Shown: positions 1 to 9,613, counted from the first letter of the stretch. The stretch is 64,000 nt of DNA from Roseinatronobacter bogoriensis DSM 18756 (GCF_004366635.1 NZ_SORN01000007.1:119537-183536), one strand, 5' to 3'. Notes: generated by a model not told the origin, from the sequence alone. Numbers and translations are program-made.

Positions 1-491
1 TCTTGAAATACCTGCGGCAAGCGAATGTTCATGGAGCAATTCCCATCGAAGCTGTTTTTAAATAAAAAGAATGCAAAATCACAGGGACGTTATTTCACTA
101 GACCGCTTTGCGTCAAGAGGCGCTATTGCAGATAAATCATGGCGTGTGTTACTTCACCATTCCCTTCTGAATACCTGCCATTTTTTTCATCTTTTATTGG
201 TTTTTTCACATTCCACTCATCGTGATGATGGCAGCAAGGAAGGGGTATTCCGGATCATCCGAAGCGCGCGGGCTGTGCGATCTGAAGCGACCGGCCAGAA
301 CACAATTCATCGCCTTGACGGGCTGTTGCGGCAGTTGGCCAGATCCGCCCCGCTTCAGGCATTTGCGCGGCCATAGACAGGGCTTGGGCGATAATTACTT
401 GTTAAATCGAAAGTTTCGCGCGATCCTGAGCCCATTCAAGTAAAGCATTCTTATTTTATATCGAAAATTATCTGACTAAGAACAGGTTTTC
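1..491. other. Leading stretch with no recognisable gene
   Basis: Short open frames occur here on the plus strand, but none has a recognisable domain, a ribosome binding site or the composition of the neighbouring genes. The stretch is richer in A and T than the genes around it near both ends. It may hold the promoter of the gene that follows. I see no tRNA or insertion-sequence end. Confidence 0.4.
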
Positions 492-1562
492 ATGACGGCA
501 TCGCCCTCCCCGACCGAGATTACGCAGCAACGCCGCGATCTTCTTGCAGCTGTCGGCCTCTCGCGCGCTGGCAAGACCGCCGCGGCTGAGGCCGCATTCA
601 AAGACTATCTGGCCAAGTACCCTAATTGTTTTGACGGGTGGTGCAGCCTTGCGCTTCTGCTCAAACGTGACAATCGTTTTGCGCAGGCCGCGCGGGCTTT
701 TGAGGCCGCGCTGCGCATTCGTGACGATATTCCGGCGCGCAATGCGGTGGTAACCTCGCTCTGGCGGGCGGGTGAGCATACCGCCGCAAAAACGCAGGGC
801 AGAATCGCGCTTGAAAAGAAAGATGCGCTGGCCTGTGACGCCTACAGAGCACAACCTCAAGGCGACCAGAAGGCGCTATCTGAACGCAGGCCAGATCACG
901 CCAAGCGCAAGCCCGGTCAGAAAGTCATTTCCTTCGGGCTTTGGGGCGACAATCCGGTCTATGTTTCGGGTGCAATCATCAATGCGCGGATTGCACCGCA
1001 TCTCTATCAGGGCTGGAAGGCGCGGTTTTATTGTGATCACACTGTTCCGCAAGACGCGCGAGACATCTTGTCACGCCTTGGGGCGCAGGTTATCCTGATG
1101 GAGGATCCGGCATGGCAAGCCTTTCGACCGATGTGGCGCTTTCTGGCCTCTGATGATCCCGAAGTAGATCTGTTTCTGTGCCGGGATGCGGATTCACGCC
1201 TGAATGTGCAGGAAGTGCTGGCGGTCGAGGCTTGGCGCAACTCTGGCAAGCGCTTCCATGTGATGCGCGACCATATCTTCCATATGGAACTTATACTGGC
1301 CGGGCTTTGGGGTGGCGTCGCAGGCGTGCTACCCCCGTTGGGGCCTTGGCTGCGCGAAGCGCGCGCCTATCATGATGACCGCTTTGCCGATCAGGCGTTT
1401 CTGGCAGCAGAGATATGGCCGCTCATCCGCGAAGACCTGTGCACGCATGACAGTGTCTATGGCTTTCCTGATGATCAGGACTTTCCGCCCGGCTATCGCT
1501 TGCCGCGGCCTATTCATGTCGGTGGCGGGGTCAAGAAGATGCCGCATTGGACCAAGATCTGA
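492..1562 (+). CDS. TPR-containing glycosyltransferase-like protein
   Basis: The 356-residue product has an N-terminal helical-repeat part (about residues 10-110) that reads like tetratricopeptide repeats, followed by a globular part (about 143-356). The second part contains the motif CRDADSR at 230-236, which resembles the metal-binding Asp motif of glycosyltransferase-A folds, and a His-rich stretch beginning HVMRDHIFH near 256. I have the impression of a family common in Rhodobacteraceae in which TPRs precede such a domain. No signal peptide is seen. The ATG is preceded by only a weak AGG. It stands alone, with about 300 bp without genes behind it. The substrate is unknown, and the glycosyltransferase assignment rests on the Asp motif alone. 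Confidence 0.7.
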   Translation: MTASPSPTEITQQRRDLLAAVGLSRAGKTAAAEAAFKDYLAKYPNCFDGWCSLALLLKRDNRFAQAARAFEAALRIRDDIPARNAVVTSLWRAGEHTAAKTQGRIALEKKDALACDAYRAQPQGDQKALSERRPDHAKRKPGQKVISFGLWGDNPVYVSGAIINARIAPHLYQGWKARFYCDHTVPQDARDILSRLGAQVILMEDPAWQAFRPMWRFLASDDPEVDLFLCRDADSRLNVQEVLAVEAWRNSGKRFHVMRDHIFHMELILAGLWGGVAGVLPPLGPWLREARAYHDDRFADQAFLAAEIWPLIREDLCTHDSVYGFPDDQDFPPGYRLPRPIHVGGGVKKMPHWTKI

Positions 1563-1868
1563 CCCTTCTCATACTGTAAGCAATTCTCCTGCAATAAACA
1601 GGTGGCCTTCCAACAACCCGGTCGCGGTTTGGTGCCGCCGCATGATGGCGTCATGCGCAACATTGCAGATAAGATGCGGCAGGCGCGCCAAGGGTAGATC
1701 ACGCGTCACTAACCAGCCATGCTTCAGCTATTTCCAAGTTCGGGTTTCATGTATGAGGCCCCCCTCAAGACACACATGATAAAGAGCACTGGTCGATCTG
1801 CGAAAAGCGCATATCAGCCCGGTAACGCTGCCCCTGTCTGCGGGTGGACCGTGGTAAAGGCAACGCAA
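1563..1868. other. Intergenic stretch without a supported gene
   Basis: This is the space between two genes that converge. Small frames on both strands lack recognisable features. I could not identify a strong terminator hairpin. Confidence 0.4.
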
Positions 1869-3527
1869 CTAGACTTCAGTCAAACGGCTCTCAAGCAACT
1901 CTCCGCGCTTGCGAAGTAGTGGGTAGCCGATCATGGCAAAAGACGTGTTCAAAGACTTGAATGCCCGTAAGAGTTCGAGATGAATCGCGCTTGTTTCAAT
2001 CGATTCCGCCGTGCCCTTACGTAACCGATCCAGGTGGCGTGATTGCAGGTCGCGTGCGGTGTTGCGGATTTTCTCCTTTTCCTCCACCAATTCGCGGGCA
2101 AGCCCCACATCCTCTGACATCAGAACCGCAATCCCTTGCTGAACATTGCGAAGGACAACATCGTGGAAATCCGACAACTCGCGCCAGCCATCGCTGGAGA
2201 ACTGAAGGTTCTCAAGTGATTTCCGCCGCGCCAGATCGACGGCCTTGCGTGCGATCATATCTGCACCAGCTTCGAGATTGATGGCCGTCGTCGATAATTC
2301 AAATGCCCGAGCACCAATATCCTCTTGGCCATCGCGGCTACGAATCCCGGCGAGGTACATCCTCACCTCCAATGCGCGGCGCTCGATAGCGCCATGTGCG
2401 TCCTGCATTTTCTGCGCAGCGACTTCATCAAAACTTTCAAACAATGGAAGGACCTGCCGCATCATGGTTTCAATACGATTGCCCATATCCACCAGTTCAC
2501 GCACAGCGCAGGCATAGGCGCGTGCAGGCTGGTCCTGAACTGCAGGATCAAGTGAGCTGTGGTTCATATCGGCAAGATGCGGATTAGGCACATCCGGCAG
2601 TAATACGGATGTCATACGCATGATCGGCCCGATCAATGGCAAACACACCGCCAGAAGCGCGGCATTGAACAACAGGTGCAAATGCAGCGCTTGGGCCCCA
2701 GCGTCTGAACCCAGCAGATGTACCGGTAATTCTCCGGCCACGATCGCCCATAGCAGTAGTATCGCACCACCACCGCGTAGAACAAAATTTGCCCAGATCA
2801 CCCTGCGCACCGTTACATCTGATTTCAGGGTCAGCAATACTGCAATCAAGGCCCCGCCCAGATTGGCACCCAGAACCATCGCAAACGCGGCAGAGGGGGG
2901 CAGCGCCCCTTGTGCTGCCAATGTTACGAATAACAGCACGGCCGCAACACTGGAATGCACAAGCCACGCAAAGACCGCTGCCAGAACAAACGCACTGACC
3001 ATGTCATTTGCCAGATATTGCATGACGGTGCTTGCGCCCGCGCCATCGACCAGCGGCAGGCTGGCAGAGCGGATCAGGTCAAGTGACAAAAACACGAGGG
3101 CCAGGCCGATCATGATGCGCCCGATCTGGCGCAAACGCCTGCGCGAACTGCGCAGGAATATCAGCACACCCCCCAACAGCAATACCGGCGTAACGCCCAC
3201 CAGCCGCGAATTCAGGACCAGCGCAACCACCGCCGAGCCTAGATCGGCCCCCAGAACAATGGCCATCCCCGCCATGCTGCCAATCGCGCCCGCAGACACG
3301 AAACCCGCCATCAGCATGGCCACGGCTGTAGAGCTTTGCAGCAATACCGCTGCACCTGCACCACTGAACGCGGCAGCAAGACGGTTTGATGTAGACCTGC
3401 GCAACCATAGGCGCAACTGTCCGCCAAAAGCGCGCTCGAACCCCGTGCGCACCAGCCGCACAGCCCAGATCAGCAGCGCCGCCGCGCCTGCCATATTCAG
3501 TATGAAAAGTATGGGCGAGGTTGCCAT
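1869..3527 (-). CDS. Na/Pi cotransporter family protein with PhoU-like C-terminal domain
   Basis: The 552-residue inner-membrane protein has the inverted-repeat Na/Pi cotransporter architecture. The first repeat carries QSST (residues 64-67, the QSSS-type substrate motif) and the second carries a HSSV variant near residue 190, each followed by a glycine-rich GA(D/N)LG stretch. From about residue 330 the protein becomes soluble, helical and PhoU-like. Family knowledge says such proteins take up inorganic phosphate with sodium. It is the last gene of the minus-strand run that starts at the DeoR regulator, 45 bp after the phosphodiesterase gene. That position suggests it recovers phosphate released by the upstream enzymes. 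The C-terminal residues are ordinary, with no sign of truncation. Confidence 0.85.
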   Translation of the reverse strand: MATSPILFILNMAGAAALLIWAVRLVRTGFERAFGGQLRLWLRRSTSNRLAAAFSGAGAAVLLQSSTAVAMLMAGFVSAGAIGSMAGMAIVLGADLGSAVVALVLNSRLVGVTPVLLLGGVLIFLRSSRRRLRQIGRIMIGLALVFLSLDLIRSASLPLVDGAGASTVMQYLANDMVSAFVLAAVFAWLVHSSVAAVLLFVTLAAQGALPPSAAFAMVLGANLGGALIAVLLTLKSDVTVRRVIWANFVLRGGGAILLLWAIVAGELPVHLLGSDAGAQALHLHLLFNAALLAVCLPLIGPIMRMTSVLLPDVPNPHLADMNHSSLDPAVQDQPARAYACAVRELVDMGNRIETMMRQVLPLFESFDEVAAQKMQDAHGAIERRALEVRMYLAGIRSRDGQEDIGARAFELSTTAINLEAGADMIARKAVDLARRKSLENLQFSSDGWRELSDFHDVVLRNVQQGIAVLMSEDVGLARELVEEKEKIRNTARDLQSRHLDRLRKGTAESIETSAIHLELLRAFKSLNTSFAMIGYPLLRKRGELLESRLTEV

Positions 3528-3572
3528 GATGTCCTGCCGGAAAAGGAAGTCGCTACTTTGATGGGCAAGGCG

Positions 3573-4370
3573 CTAGAAGTCAAAGGGGCCATCCCCCATG
3601 AACAGCGGCTGTGCTGTCCAGCTGTCATCGGGTCCGGTGTCCAGAAGGGCGTAGCCTGTGGGGCCGGTCAGAAAGCCTACAGGGGCATCGGCGCGTCTAT
3701 CCAGCGCGAATGCACTGCACAGCGACGGCGCGGTTACAACGCGGTGCGCGCCAATCCGGCCCAGATAGACCCCATGCACATGCCCCGCCACGAAAGTAAC
3801 CGGTTGGCAATTCGCGGGGATGGCCGCCGCCAGATCTTTGATGTTTTCCAGCGCTATATTATCCATGAACCGGATGCCTGTCCTCAGGGGTGGGTGATGC
3901 AACGCCACAACCAGCGCCCGCCCATCCGCGCCTTGCAAAGCGTGGTTTAAAAACTCCAGACTGACCGGCTGCACCCGCCCAGCGCCCCGCCCTTCGACCA
4001 GCGTATCAAGCCCGATCAGGCGGGTATCTGGCAGGTCCACGACCCAATCGACCAACCCAGACGCGGGCATCCAGTCCTGCCCCCCGAATGCTGCACGAAA
4101 GGCGCTACGGCTGTCATGATTGCCCGGCACGGCATAGACAGGCAGGCCAAACCGCGCCAGTTCACGCCGCGCCAGATCATAGCTTTCCACGCTGCCATCC
4201 TCGCTAATGTCACCTGTCACCAGAACCCCGTCCAGCGGGCCGATGGCGGGCATCTGCGCAAGTATCCGGTCCACACCTGCACGCAAGATCGCGCCGGTAT
4301 CCAGCACACCGGAACACAGTGAACCCGGGGCCATGACATGCAGATCGGTCAGTTGCAGAAGACGCGCCAT
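3573..4370 (-). CDS. Class III metallophosphoesterase (cyclic nucleotide or glycerophosphodiester phosphodiesterase type)
   Basis: A 265-residue soluble enzyme of the calcineurin-like fold with the full set of dinuclear metal motifs: LTDLH (D9, H11), TGD (near 54), GNHD (83-86), ALHH (near 157) and GHVH (near 196). The order and spacing match GpdQ/Rv0805/CpdA-type phosphodiesterases, which hydrolyse cAMP or glycerophosphodiesters. No signal peptide is seen, so it should act in the cytoplasm on imported substrate. The gene begins 3 bp after the stop of the preceding permease gene, so it is translationally close to an ABC importer of the sn-glycerol-3-phosphate type. That context favours phosphodiester hydrolysis over cAMP turnover, although sequence alone cannot separate them. 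Confidence 0.85.
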   Translation of the reverse strand: MARLLQLTDLHVMAPGSLCSGVLDTGAILRAGVDRILAQMPAIGPLDGVLVTGDISEDGSVESYDLARRELARFGLPVYAVPGNHDSRSAFRAAFGGQDWMPASGLVDWVVDLPDTRLIGLDTLVEGRGAGRVQPVSLEFLNHALQGADGRALVVALHHPPLRTGIRFMDNIALENIKDLAAAIPANCQPVTFVAGHVHGVYLGRIGAHRVVTAPSLCSAFALDRRADAPVGFLTGPTGYALLDTGPDDSWTAQPLFMGDGPFDF

Positions 4371-4373
4371 GAT

Positions 4374-5246
4374 CTACTTGATCCCCGCGCGCAGGAAGGC
4401 CTGCACAAACTGGCGCTGGAACAGCAAAAACGCAATCAGCAGCGGCGCAATCGACATGATGGTCGCGGCTGAGATGACCGAGATATTCACCCCGCTTTCG
4501 GGCGCACCAAACAGCGACAACCCGACAGTCAGCGGACGTGTCGTCTCGGAATTGGTCACGATAAGCGGCCACAGAAAATTGTTCCAATGCGTGGACACCG
4601 ACACCAGCGCATAGGCCAGATAGGTGGGCTTGGCCGAGGGCACATAAACGCGCCATAGCACGCCAAACCAACTGCACCCCTCAATGCGCGCGGCCTCGTC
4701 CAGTTCCTTGGGGACACTTTTGAACGCCTGCCGCATCAGAAAAATACCGAAAGCGCTGGCCCAATAGGGCGTGCCGATCCCGAACACAGTGTCAAACATG
4801 CCCAGCCGCGACACCATGACGTAATTCTCGACGATCAGCACCTCTGGCAGGATGAAAAGCTGCAACAACACAATGATGAACAGCACATCGCGCCCCGGAA
4901 ACTGGAACTGTGCAAACGCATAGCCTGCCAGCGTGGTCACCACCAACTGCCCGGCCAGAACAACAGTCACCAGCAAGAAAGTATTGAAGAAATACCGCAA
5001 CCACGGTGCCCCGTCCCAAGCGGTGCGGAAATTGTCCAGCGTCCATGCGCCCGCAAGGTTGAAATTCACCGCATCTGATGTTGAGTGGAACGCCGCCCAC
5101 ACGGCAAACAGCAGCGGTGCAATCCATACAATCGCAAGGGTCCATGCCCCGAGTGTGTCCAGCGCCAAAGTCAGGCGGGGCCGGAAACTGCGCTTGGGGG
5201 CCATGACATAGTGCGTGGCCTGACCGGATTTAACTGCATCGCTCAT
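4374..5246 (-). CDS. Carbohydrate-type ABC transporter permease (UgpE/MalG-like)
   Basis: The 290-residue membrane protein has about six transmembrane helices and the EAA loop typical of type I importers: it begins LDEAARIEGCS at about residue 190 and runs into a P-rich helix. It belongs to the CUT1 family inner permeases that pair with a second permease, here the preceding gene, which overlaps it by 4 bp (ATGA). The N-terminus is hydrophilic for about 30 residues before the first helix. It should form the channel with the product of the gene at 5243-6136. Confidence 0.88.
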   Translation of the reverse strand: MSDAVKSGQATHYVMAPKRSFRPRLTLALDTLGAWTLAIVWIAPLLFAVWAAFHSTSDAVNFNLAGAWTLDNFRTAWDGAPWLRYFFNTFLLVTVVLAGQLVVTTLAGYAFAQFQFPGRDVLFIIVLLQLFILPEVLIVENYVMVSRLGMFDTVFGIGTPYWASAFGIFLMRQAFKSVPKELDEAARIEGCSWFGVLWRVYVPSAKPTYLAYALVSVSTHWNNFLWPLIVTNSETTRPLTVGLSLFGAPESGVNISVISAATIMSIAPLLIAFLLFQRQFVQAFLRAGIK

Positions 5247-6136
5247 TGGTAATGTGTCCTGCGGTCCAGAATGATGAACTTGATCGCGGCGGTAATACCC
5301 AACACCAGCAGCACCATGACCGTCAGCGCCGCCGCCTGCGGCCTGTCAAAATAGGAAAATGCCAGTTCCCAGATGTAATACAGCACCAGTTTGGACGCAT
5401 CTGACGGCCCGCCCTTGGTCAGGATGAACAGGTGATCGATAAGTTTCACGGAATTGATCAGGGCATTGACCGCCACGAAGATGGTGGTGGGCATCAGCAG
5501 CGGCAGGACAATCCGGCGGGTATAGGTCCAGCGGCTGGCCCCTTCGATATCGGCAGCTTCCTTCAGGTCCGGCGGAATGGTTTGCAGCGCCGCCAGATAG
5601 AAGATCATGAAGAAACCGGCCTCTTTCCATATGGTCACAATGATCACCGCCCAAAGCGCGGTTTCGGGACGGCCCAGCCAGTTGACGGACCCGAACCCGA
5701 ACAAAGCGCCGATTTGGTCCAGCACCCCAAGACCCGGCGTATAGAAGAACAGCCAGATATTCGCCGCCGCAATCATCGGCAGGATTGTGGGCGTGAAAAA
5801 GGCGGTGCGCACGAAACCGCGCGCAGGGATTTTGGAATTGGCCCAGAGCGCCATCGCCAGCGCGATGATGATCGACACAGGAATTGTCACACCTGCATAG
5901 ATCAGGTTGTTGACGACAACTTTGGAAAAGGTGGGGTCGGCAAACAGCAGCTCATAATTGCCCGCGCCCACGAATTCAGACGGGTTGCGCCGTGTGCCCC
6001 GCGAAAACAGGCTTGACCAGAAGGTCATCGCGGACGGGATGAACGCAAATAACGACAGCAGGATCAGCGCAGGCGACAACAGCATCCAGCCATACATGAT
6101 GCGGCGGCGGCGCTCGTATCTTGCAAGATCATTCAT
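5243..6136 (-). CDS. Carbohydrate-type ABC transporter permease (UgpA/MalF-like)
   Basis: The protein (297 residues from the chosen ATG) has six predicted transmembrane helices and an EAA loop (KEAADIEGASRW) followed by a conserved P-LL segment. The open frame extends 16 codons upstream, but the ATG at 6134-6136, giving MNDLARYERRRR, starts directly before the first basic stretch and helix and is preferred. It is the first permease of the importer and overlaps the second by 4 bp. The gene lies 90 bp after the binding-protein gene, with a strong hairpin in the gap. Confidence 0.87.
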   Translation of the reverse strand: MNDLARYERRRRIMYGWMLLSPALILLSLFAFIPSAMTFWSSLFSRGTRRNPSEFVGAGNYELLFADPTFSKVVVNNLIYAGVTIPVSIIIALAMALWANSKIPARGFVRTAFFTPTILPMIAAANIWLFFYTPGLGVLDQIGALFGFGSVNWLGRPETALWAVIIVTIWKEAGFFMIFYLAALQTIPPDLKEAADIEGASRWTYTRRIVLPLLMPTTIFVAVNALINSVKLIDHLFILTKGGPSDASKLVLYYIWELAFSYFDRPQAAALTVMVLLVLGITAAIKFIILDRRTHYQ

Positions 6137-6191
6137 GCTGTCACTCCAGACGAAAACCGCACCCGCTGGGCGCTGGCAGGACAAAGCGACA

Positions 6192-6212
6192 GGGGGCGCA
6201 ACTTGCGCCCCC
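6192..6212 (-). terminator. Hairpin after the binding-protein gene
   Basis: A perfect inverted repeat with arms GGGGGCGCAA and TTGCGCCCCC around a single base lies between the binding-protein gene and the permease gene. It has no clear T-run after it, so I read it as an mRNA-stabilising or partial attenuation hairpin that would keep the binding protein more abundant than the permeases. Confidence 0.6.
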
Positions 6213-6225
6213 CACCTGGGGAGGA

Positions 6226-7491
6226 TTAGCGGTAAGGGGCCAGAAGCCGGTCAGCGATGGCTTGCGCCTGTGCCAGTGCATCTGCGGGCGCGGCAGAACC
6301 CGTCAGCGCGGACTGGATAGCGGTGTTCAGTGCATCACGCACCCGCGCCCCTTCATAGGTGGACAGTTCCGCCACCGAATATTCCAGCTGGTCGCGCGCA
6401 ACAATCGCAGCCGGGAAATCTTCGGCATAGGCGCGCAGCACATCCGTTTCATAGGCCGCAGGGCTGACACCCACATAGCCTGTGGCAATCGACCATTGCG
6501 CGGCGCGCTCCGGATCGGTCAGGAACCGGATCAATGTCAGGGCGGCGCGATATTCCTCGTCGCTGGCCCCTTCAAATAGATAGAAATTGCCGCCTCCTGT
6601 GGGCGATCCGGGACGGACCTTCTCGGGCAGCATTGCTACGCCAAAATCAAAGCTGGCCTCATCGCGCACAGCGGTCAGGTTGCCGGTGGTATGCCACATC
6701 ATTGCGGTCTGCCCCTCCAGAAACGCCTGACGCAATGTGCCCCATTCGACTGTGCCCGAGGGCATGATGTCATGCTCTGCCGACAGCGACACCCAGTATT
6801 CCAGCGCCTCAACCACGGCGGGGTCGTCGAAATATGTCTCGGTGCCGTCACCGTTCATCAACTCCATCCCGTTCTGCGTGGCCAGCGCCTGAAACATCCA
6901 GTAGGGATAGCCGGTGGACGGGATCATGATGCCGTAAGGGCCGGTTTCGCGCAGCGCCAGCCCCATGCTGACCAACTCGTCCCAGTTGGCGGGCGGCGCT
7001 TCCGGATCAAGGCCCGCTGCACTGAACATGTCCTTGTTGTAATAGGCCACGATGGTTGAGCGCTGGAACGGCACGCCCCATGTCTGGCCATCAATCTGGC
7101 CGTTTGCCATCAGGCCGGGATAGAAGCTGTCCAGCCATTCACGGTCTTCATCGGTTTCCAGCACATCGTCGAAAGGAATGATCATTTCCTGTTCAATCAG
7201 ATCCAGCGCATCAATGGAAAACAGCACTGATAACGGGGCAGAGTCGCCCGATGAAATCGCCGACAGAACCCGCACGCGGGTGTCATCATAATTCCCCGCA
7301 TAGATGGAATTGACGCGAATTTCCGGGTGGGCCTCGTGGAATTCGGCAATCAGCCCGTCAACCACTTGCGTCAGCGCACCGCCGACAGCAATGGGGTAAT
7401 ACATGGTCAGTTCGGTTTGTGCGCTGGCAGGCAGCGCCGTCAGTGCTGTGGCACCGGCCAGCAGCGTAGCAGTCAGGGTATGGCGTGTCAT
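6226..7491 (-). CDS. ABC transporter extracellular solute-binding protein (UgpB-like, family 1)
   Basis: A 421-residue periplasmic protein with a Sec signal peptide (basic MTRH, hydrophobic core, cleavage likely after ASA near residue 25). The mature part has the family 1 binding-protein pattern, including a YYNKDMF segment and a PYWMFQALA region similar to UgpB-type proteins. The start at 7491 is supported by GGAGG seven bases upstream; a longer frame from 7515 is rejected. It sits between the ATPase and permease genes with hairpins on both sides. The substrate is not proven, but operon partners acting on phosphate esters favour glycerol-3-phosphate or a glycerophosphodiester over a plain sugar. 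Confidence 0.87.
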   Translation of the reverse strand: MTRHTLTATLLAGATALTALPASAQTELTMYYPIAVGGALTQVVDGLIAEFHEAHPEIRVNSIYAGNYDDTRVRVLSAISSGDSAPLSVLFSIDALDLIEQEMIIPFDDVLETDEDREWLDSFYPGLMANGQIDGQTWGVPFQRSTIVAYYNKDMFSAAGLDPEAPPANWDELVSMGLALRETGPYGIMIPSTGYPYWMFQALATQNGMELMNGDGTETYFDDPAVVEALEYWVSLSAEHDIMPSGTVEWGTLRQAFLEGQTAMMWHTTGNLTAVRDEASFDFGVAMLPEKVRPGSPTGGGNFYLFEGASDEEYRAALTLIRFLTDPERAAQWSIATGYVGVSPAAYETDVLRAYAEDFPAAIVARDQLEYSVAELSTYEGARVRDALNTAIQSALTGSAAPADALAQAQAIADRLLAPYR

Positions 7492-7522
7492 GGTAGTTCC
7501 TCCCTTTGGGTTCAATGTTCCA

Positions 7523-7541
7523 CCGCCACAATGCGTGGCGG
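7523..7541 (-). terminator. Hairpin between ATPase and binding-protein genes
   Basis: Arms CCGCCAC and GTGGCGG enclose five bases in the 60-bp gap between the two genes. Without a T-run it is more likely a processing or stability element than a full terminator. Confidence 0.4.
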
Positions 7542-7551
7542 CGAAATGGGG

Positions 7552-8583
7552 CTAACGCGACAGTTTGTAGCCCGTGTTCTTGTCAAACGCGTGAAGGTTC
7601 GACAGATCAAACGTCAGGCCGGCCGCCTCCCCGACCGATCTGCGCACTTCACCCGGCAGGCGCACTGTCAATCCGCTTGTGCCGGGGACATCGAAGCTGA
7701 TGAACGTTTCCGATCCCATATACTCGCAATGAGTAATCACCGCCTGCAACAGGCCCTCGCCCTCCTGTGTTAGGTCCAGATGTTCAGGCCGGACACCATA
7801 CACCGCATCCAACCCGGCGCTGGTCAGCCCGGCTGGCAGGATGGCCGCATCCATGAAAGCCATGGGCGGACTGCCGACAAAGCCTGCAACAAAAGTGCTG
7901 GCGGGGGTTTCATACAGCTCGGCCGGTTTGCCCGCCTGCTCGATCCGGCCTTCCTTCATCAGCACGACCATATCGGCCATGCTCATGGCTTCGGTCTGGT
8001 CATGGGTGACATAGATCACGGTCATCCCCAGATCGCGCTGCAACTTCTTGATGTCACGCCGCACGGAATGGCGCAGTTTCGCGTCCAGATTGGACAGGGG
8101 TTCATCCATCAGACACAGCGGATGGCCCGCAACAATGGCGCGCGCCAGCGCAACCCGCTGGCGCTGGCCGCCCGAAATCTGGCCGGGTTTGCGCTTTTCC
8201 AATCCGGTCAGGCCGGTCATGTCCAGCGCCTCGGCCAGCTTCTTGCGCTGCTCGGCACGGGGCACACGGCGCACCTTCAGGCCGAACAGCACATTTTCCG
8301 CCACGTCCAGATGCGGAAACAGGGCATAGGACTGGAACACCATCGACAAACCACGCTCAGCCGCCGGGCTGGCGGTTACGTCGCGCCCGCCGATGACAAT
8401 CCGGCCACTGTCAGGCACTTCCAGCCCCGCCAGCAGGCGCAACGTGGTCGACTTGCCGCACCCAGACGGACCCAGCAACGCCACAAAAGACCCGCGTGGA
8501 ATGGACAGCGAAATATCCTCGACCCCTAGCTGGCCGTTCCAGCGCTTTTCAACGCTTTCGACATGAACGAAAGGGTCAGTCAT
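7552..8583 (-). CDS. ABC transporter ATP-binding protein (UgpC/MalK-like)
   Basis: A 343-residue ATPase with Walker A GPSGCGKST (about 38-46), Q-loop, signature ISGGQRQR, Walker B LCLMDEP and a switch His in VTHDQTEAM. The C-terminal third (from about 240) has the TOBE-type regulatory domain of MalK/UgpC proteins, including GVRPEHL. It energises the CUT1-type importer encoded downstream. Its start codon overlaps the stop of the DeoR regulator gene by 4 bp, so regulator and importer are translationally coupled. Confidence 0.92.
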   Translation of the reverse strand: MTDPFVHVESVEKRWNGQLGVEDISLSIPRGSFVALLGPSGCGKSTTLRLLAGLEVPDSGRIVIGGRDVTASPAAERGLSMVFQSYALFPHLDVAENVLFGLKVRRVPRAEQRKKLAEALDMTGLTGLEKRKPGQISGGQRQRVALARAIVAGHPLCLMDEPLSNLDAKLRHSVRRDIKKLQRDLGMTVIYVTHDQTEAMSMADMVVLMKEGRIEQAGKPAELYETPASTFVAGFVGSPPMAFMDAAILPAGLTSAGLDAVYGVRPEHLDLTQEGEGLLQAVITHCEYMGSETFISFDVPGTSGLTVRLPGEVRRSVGEAAGLTFDLSNLHAFDKNTGYKLSR

Positions 8584-9362
8584 TCCATCTCTCTTTCTTC
8601 TGAAAACACAATCCGGCCCCCCAGAGCCTCGATCAGTGGTGCGAAGGGGGCGGCGGGCGGGCGGTCACAGATCACATGGTCCACTTCTGTGATGGCGCAG
8701 CCGATGGACGGGGCATGGCGCCCGAATTTGCTGCGGTCGATCACCAGAACCGATGTTTGCGCATTCTGGCGCATCCGTTCCGATGCGCGCACCTCGGCCT
8801 GATGAAACTCCGACAGGCCGCCATCAATATCGACACCGGCGGTACCGAACACCGCATATTCAGCGCGGTAACGACCGAAAAAAGACACCACTTCTTCACC
8901 GATGAAATCACGGTCGGGCAGGCGCAATTCCCCCCCCGGCAGGATGATCCTGTTCGAGACTTCCTCGCTCAGGGTCATGGCCGCGCTCAGGTTGTTCGTA
9001 ATGACGGTCAGTTCGCGGCGACGATGCAAGGCGCGCGCCACACTCAGCGCGGTTGACCCGATAGACAGAAACAGCGTTGCGCCATCAGGGATCATTCCTG
9101 CGGCCACTTCGGCAATCGCGCGCTTGCCCACAAGATTGGTGCCCGCGCGCTGGTCAAACGGCGTGTTCAGCCGGTCCTCGGCCAACTCAATGCGCCCGTG
9201 GACGCGGCGCATGGTGCCATCGTCGCATAAAGAGTCCAGATCACGGCGGATGGTCTGCATGGAAACGCCCAGCATGTCCGCCAGCGCACCCACGCTGATG
9301 CCGCCACGTTCCTGCACAACCTGCTGGATAAGGTCGCACCGTCTGATCTTCTTTGACGCCAT
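8580..9362 (-). CDS. DeoR/GlpR-family transcriptional regulator
   Basis: The product (260 residues from the chosen ATG) has an N-terminal DeoR winged helix (residues 1-60, with VSMQTIRRDLDSL as recognition helix) and a DeoR C-terminal sugar-phosphate-sensing domain with the LFLSIGST segment. The frame is open further upstream, but the leader is AT-rich and lacks family features; MASKKIRRCDLIQQ is the conserved family start. GlpR-type members respond to glycerol-3-phosphate or other phosphosugars, which fits the importer and phosphodiesterase behind it. It is the first gene of the operon, with paired repeats just upstream that are probably its operator. Confidence 0.9.
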   Translation of the reverse strand: MASKKIRRCDLIQQVVQERGGISVGALADMLGVSMQTIRRDLDSLCDDGTMRRVHGRIELAEDRLNTPFDQRAGTNLVGKRAIAEVAAGMIPDGATLFLSIGSTALSVARALHRRRELTVITNNLSAAMTLSEEVSNRIILPGGELRLPDRDFIGEEVVSFFGRYRAEYAVFGTAGVDIDGGLSEFHQAEVRASERMRQNAQTSVLVIDRSKFGRHAPSIGCAITEVDHVICDRPPAAPFAPLIEALGGRIVFSEEREME

Positions 9363-9370
9363 GATAACCC

Positions 9371-9416
9371 TGTTGCTTTGTTGCAAAGAATACATACACA
9401 AAACCACAAAGCAACA
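9371..9416. promoter_or_regulatory. Probable DeoR-family operator in the divergent promoter region
   Basis: Ten-base arms TGTTGCTTTG (9371-9380) and CAAAGCAACA (9407-9416) form a perfect inverted repeat, and CTTTG-TTG-CAAAG (9376-9388) forms a second one within the first arm. The TTTG/CAAA style is typical of DeoR-family sites. The region is AT-rich and lies just upstream of the regulator gene and within the divergent region before the HAD gene. Confidence 0.6.
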
Positions 9417-9613
9417 AAATTTGAAGCGTGTATGTGTAATTTTTCGGCAACAAGTCAAAGAACTCTGTGATTCTGTGAAGGTTTTTAGCAAGAAGGCCGA
9501 ATATCTCAGGTCAAGAGGCCCATGTTTTGTCTTTTTGTTGCTTTTTGTTTTCATCTTGGTGCAGAACCGCTATGACAGCAGGAACCAGCGAACCAAAAAG
9601 GCACGTCGCGCGC

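Noticed and set aside
2620..3561. Long plus-strand frame (313 codons)
   Set aside because: It lies antisense within the Na/Pi cotransporter gene, has no recognisable domain and shows the Ala/Pro/Arg-rich shadow composition of GC-rich genes.
7780..8529. Plus-strand frame of 249 codons
   Set aside because: Antisense to the ABC ATPase gene; the ATPase has complete motifs.
8580..9554. Longer form of the DeoR gene starting at 9554
   Set aside because: The extra 64 codons are AT-rich, run through the probable operator and have no family resemblance; the start at 9362 fits the family.
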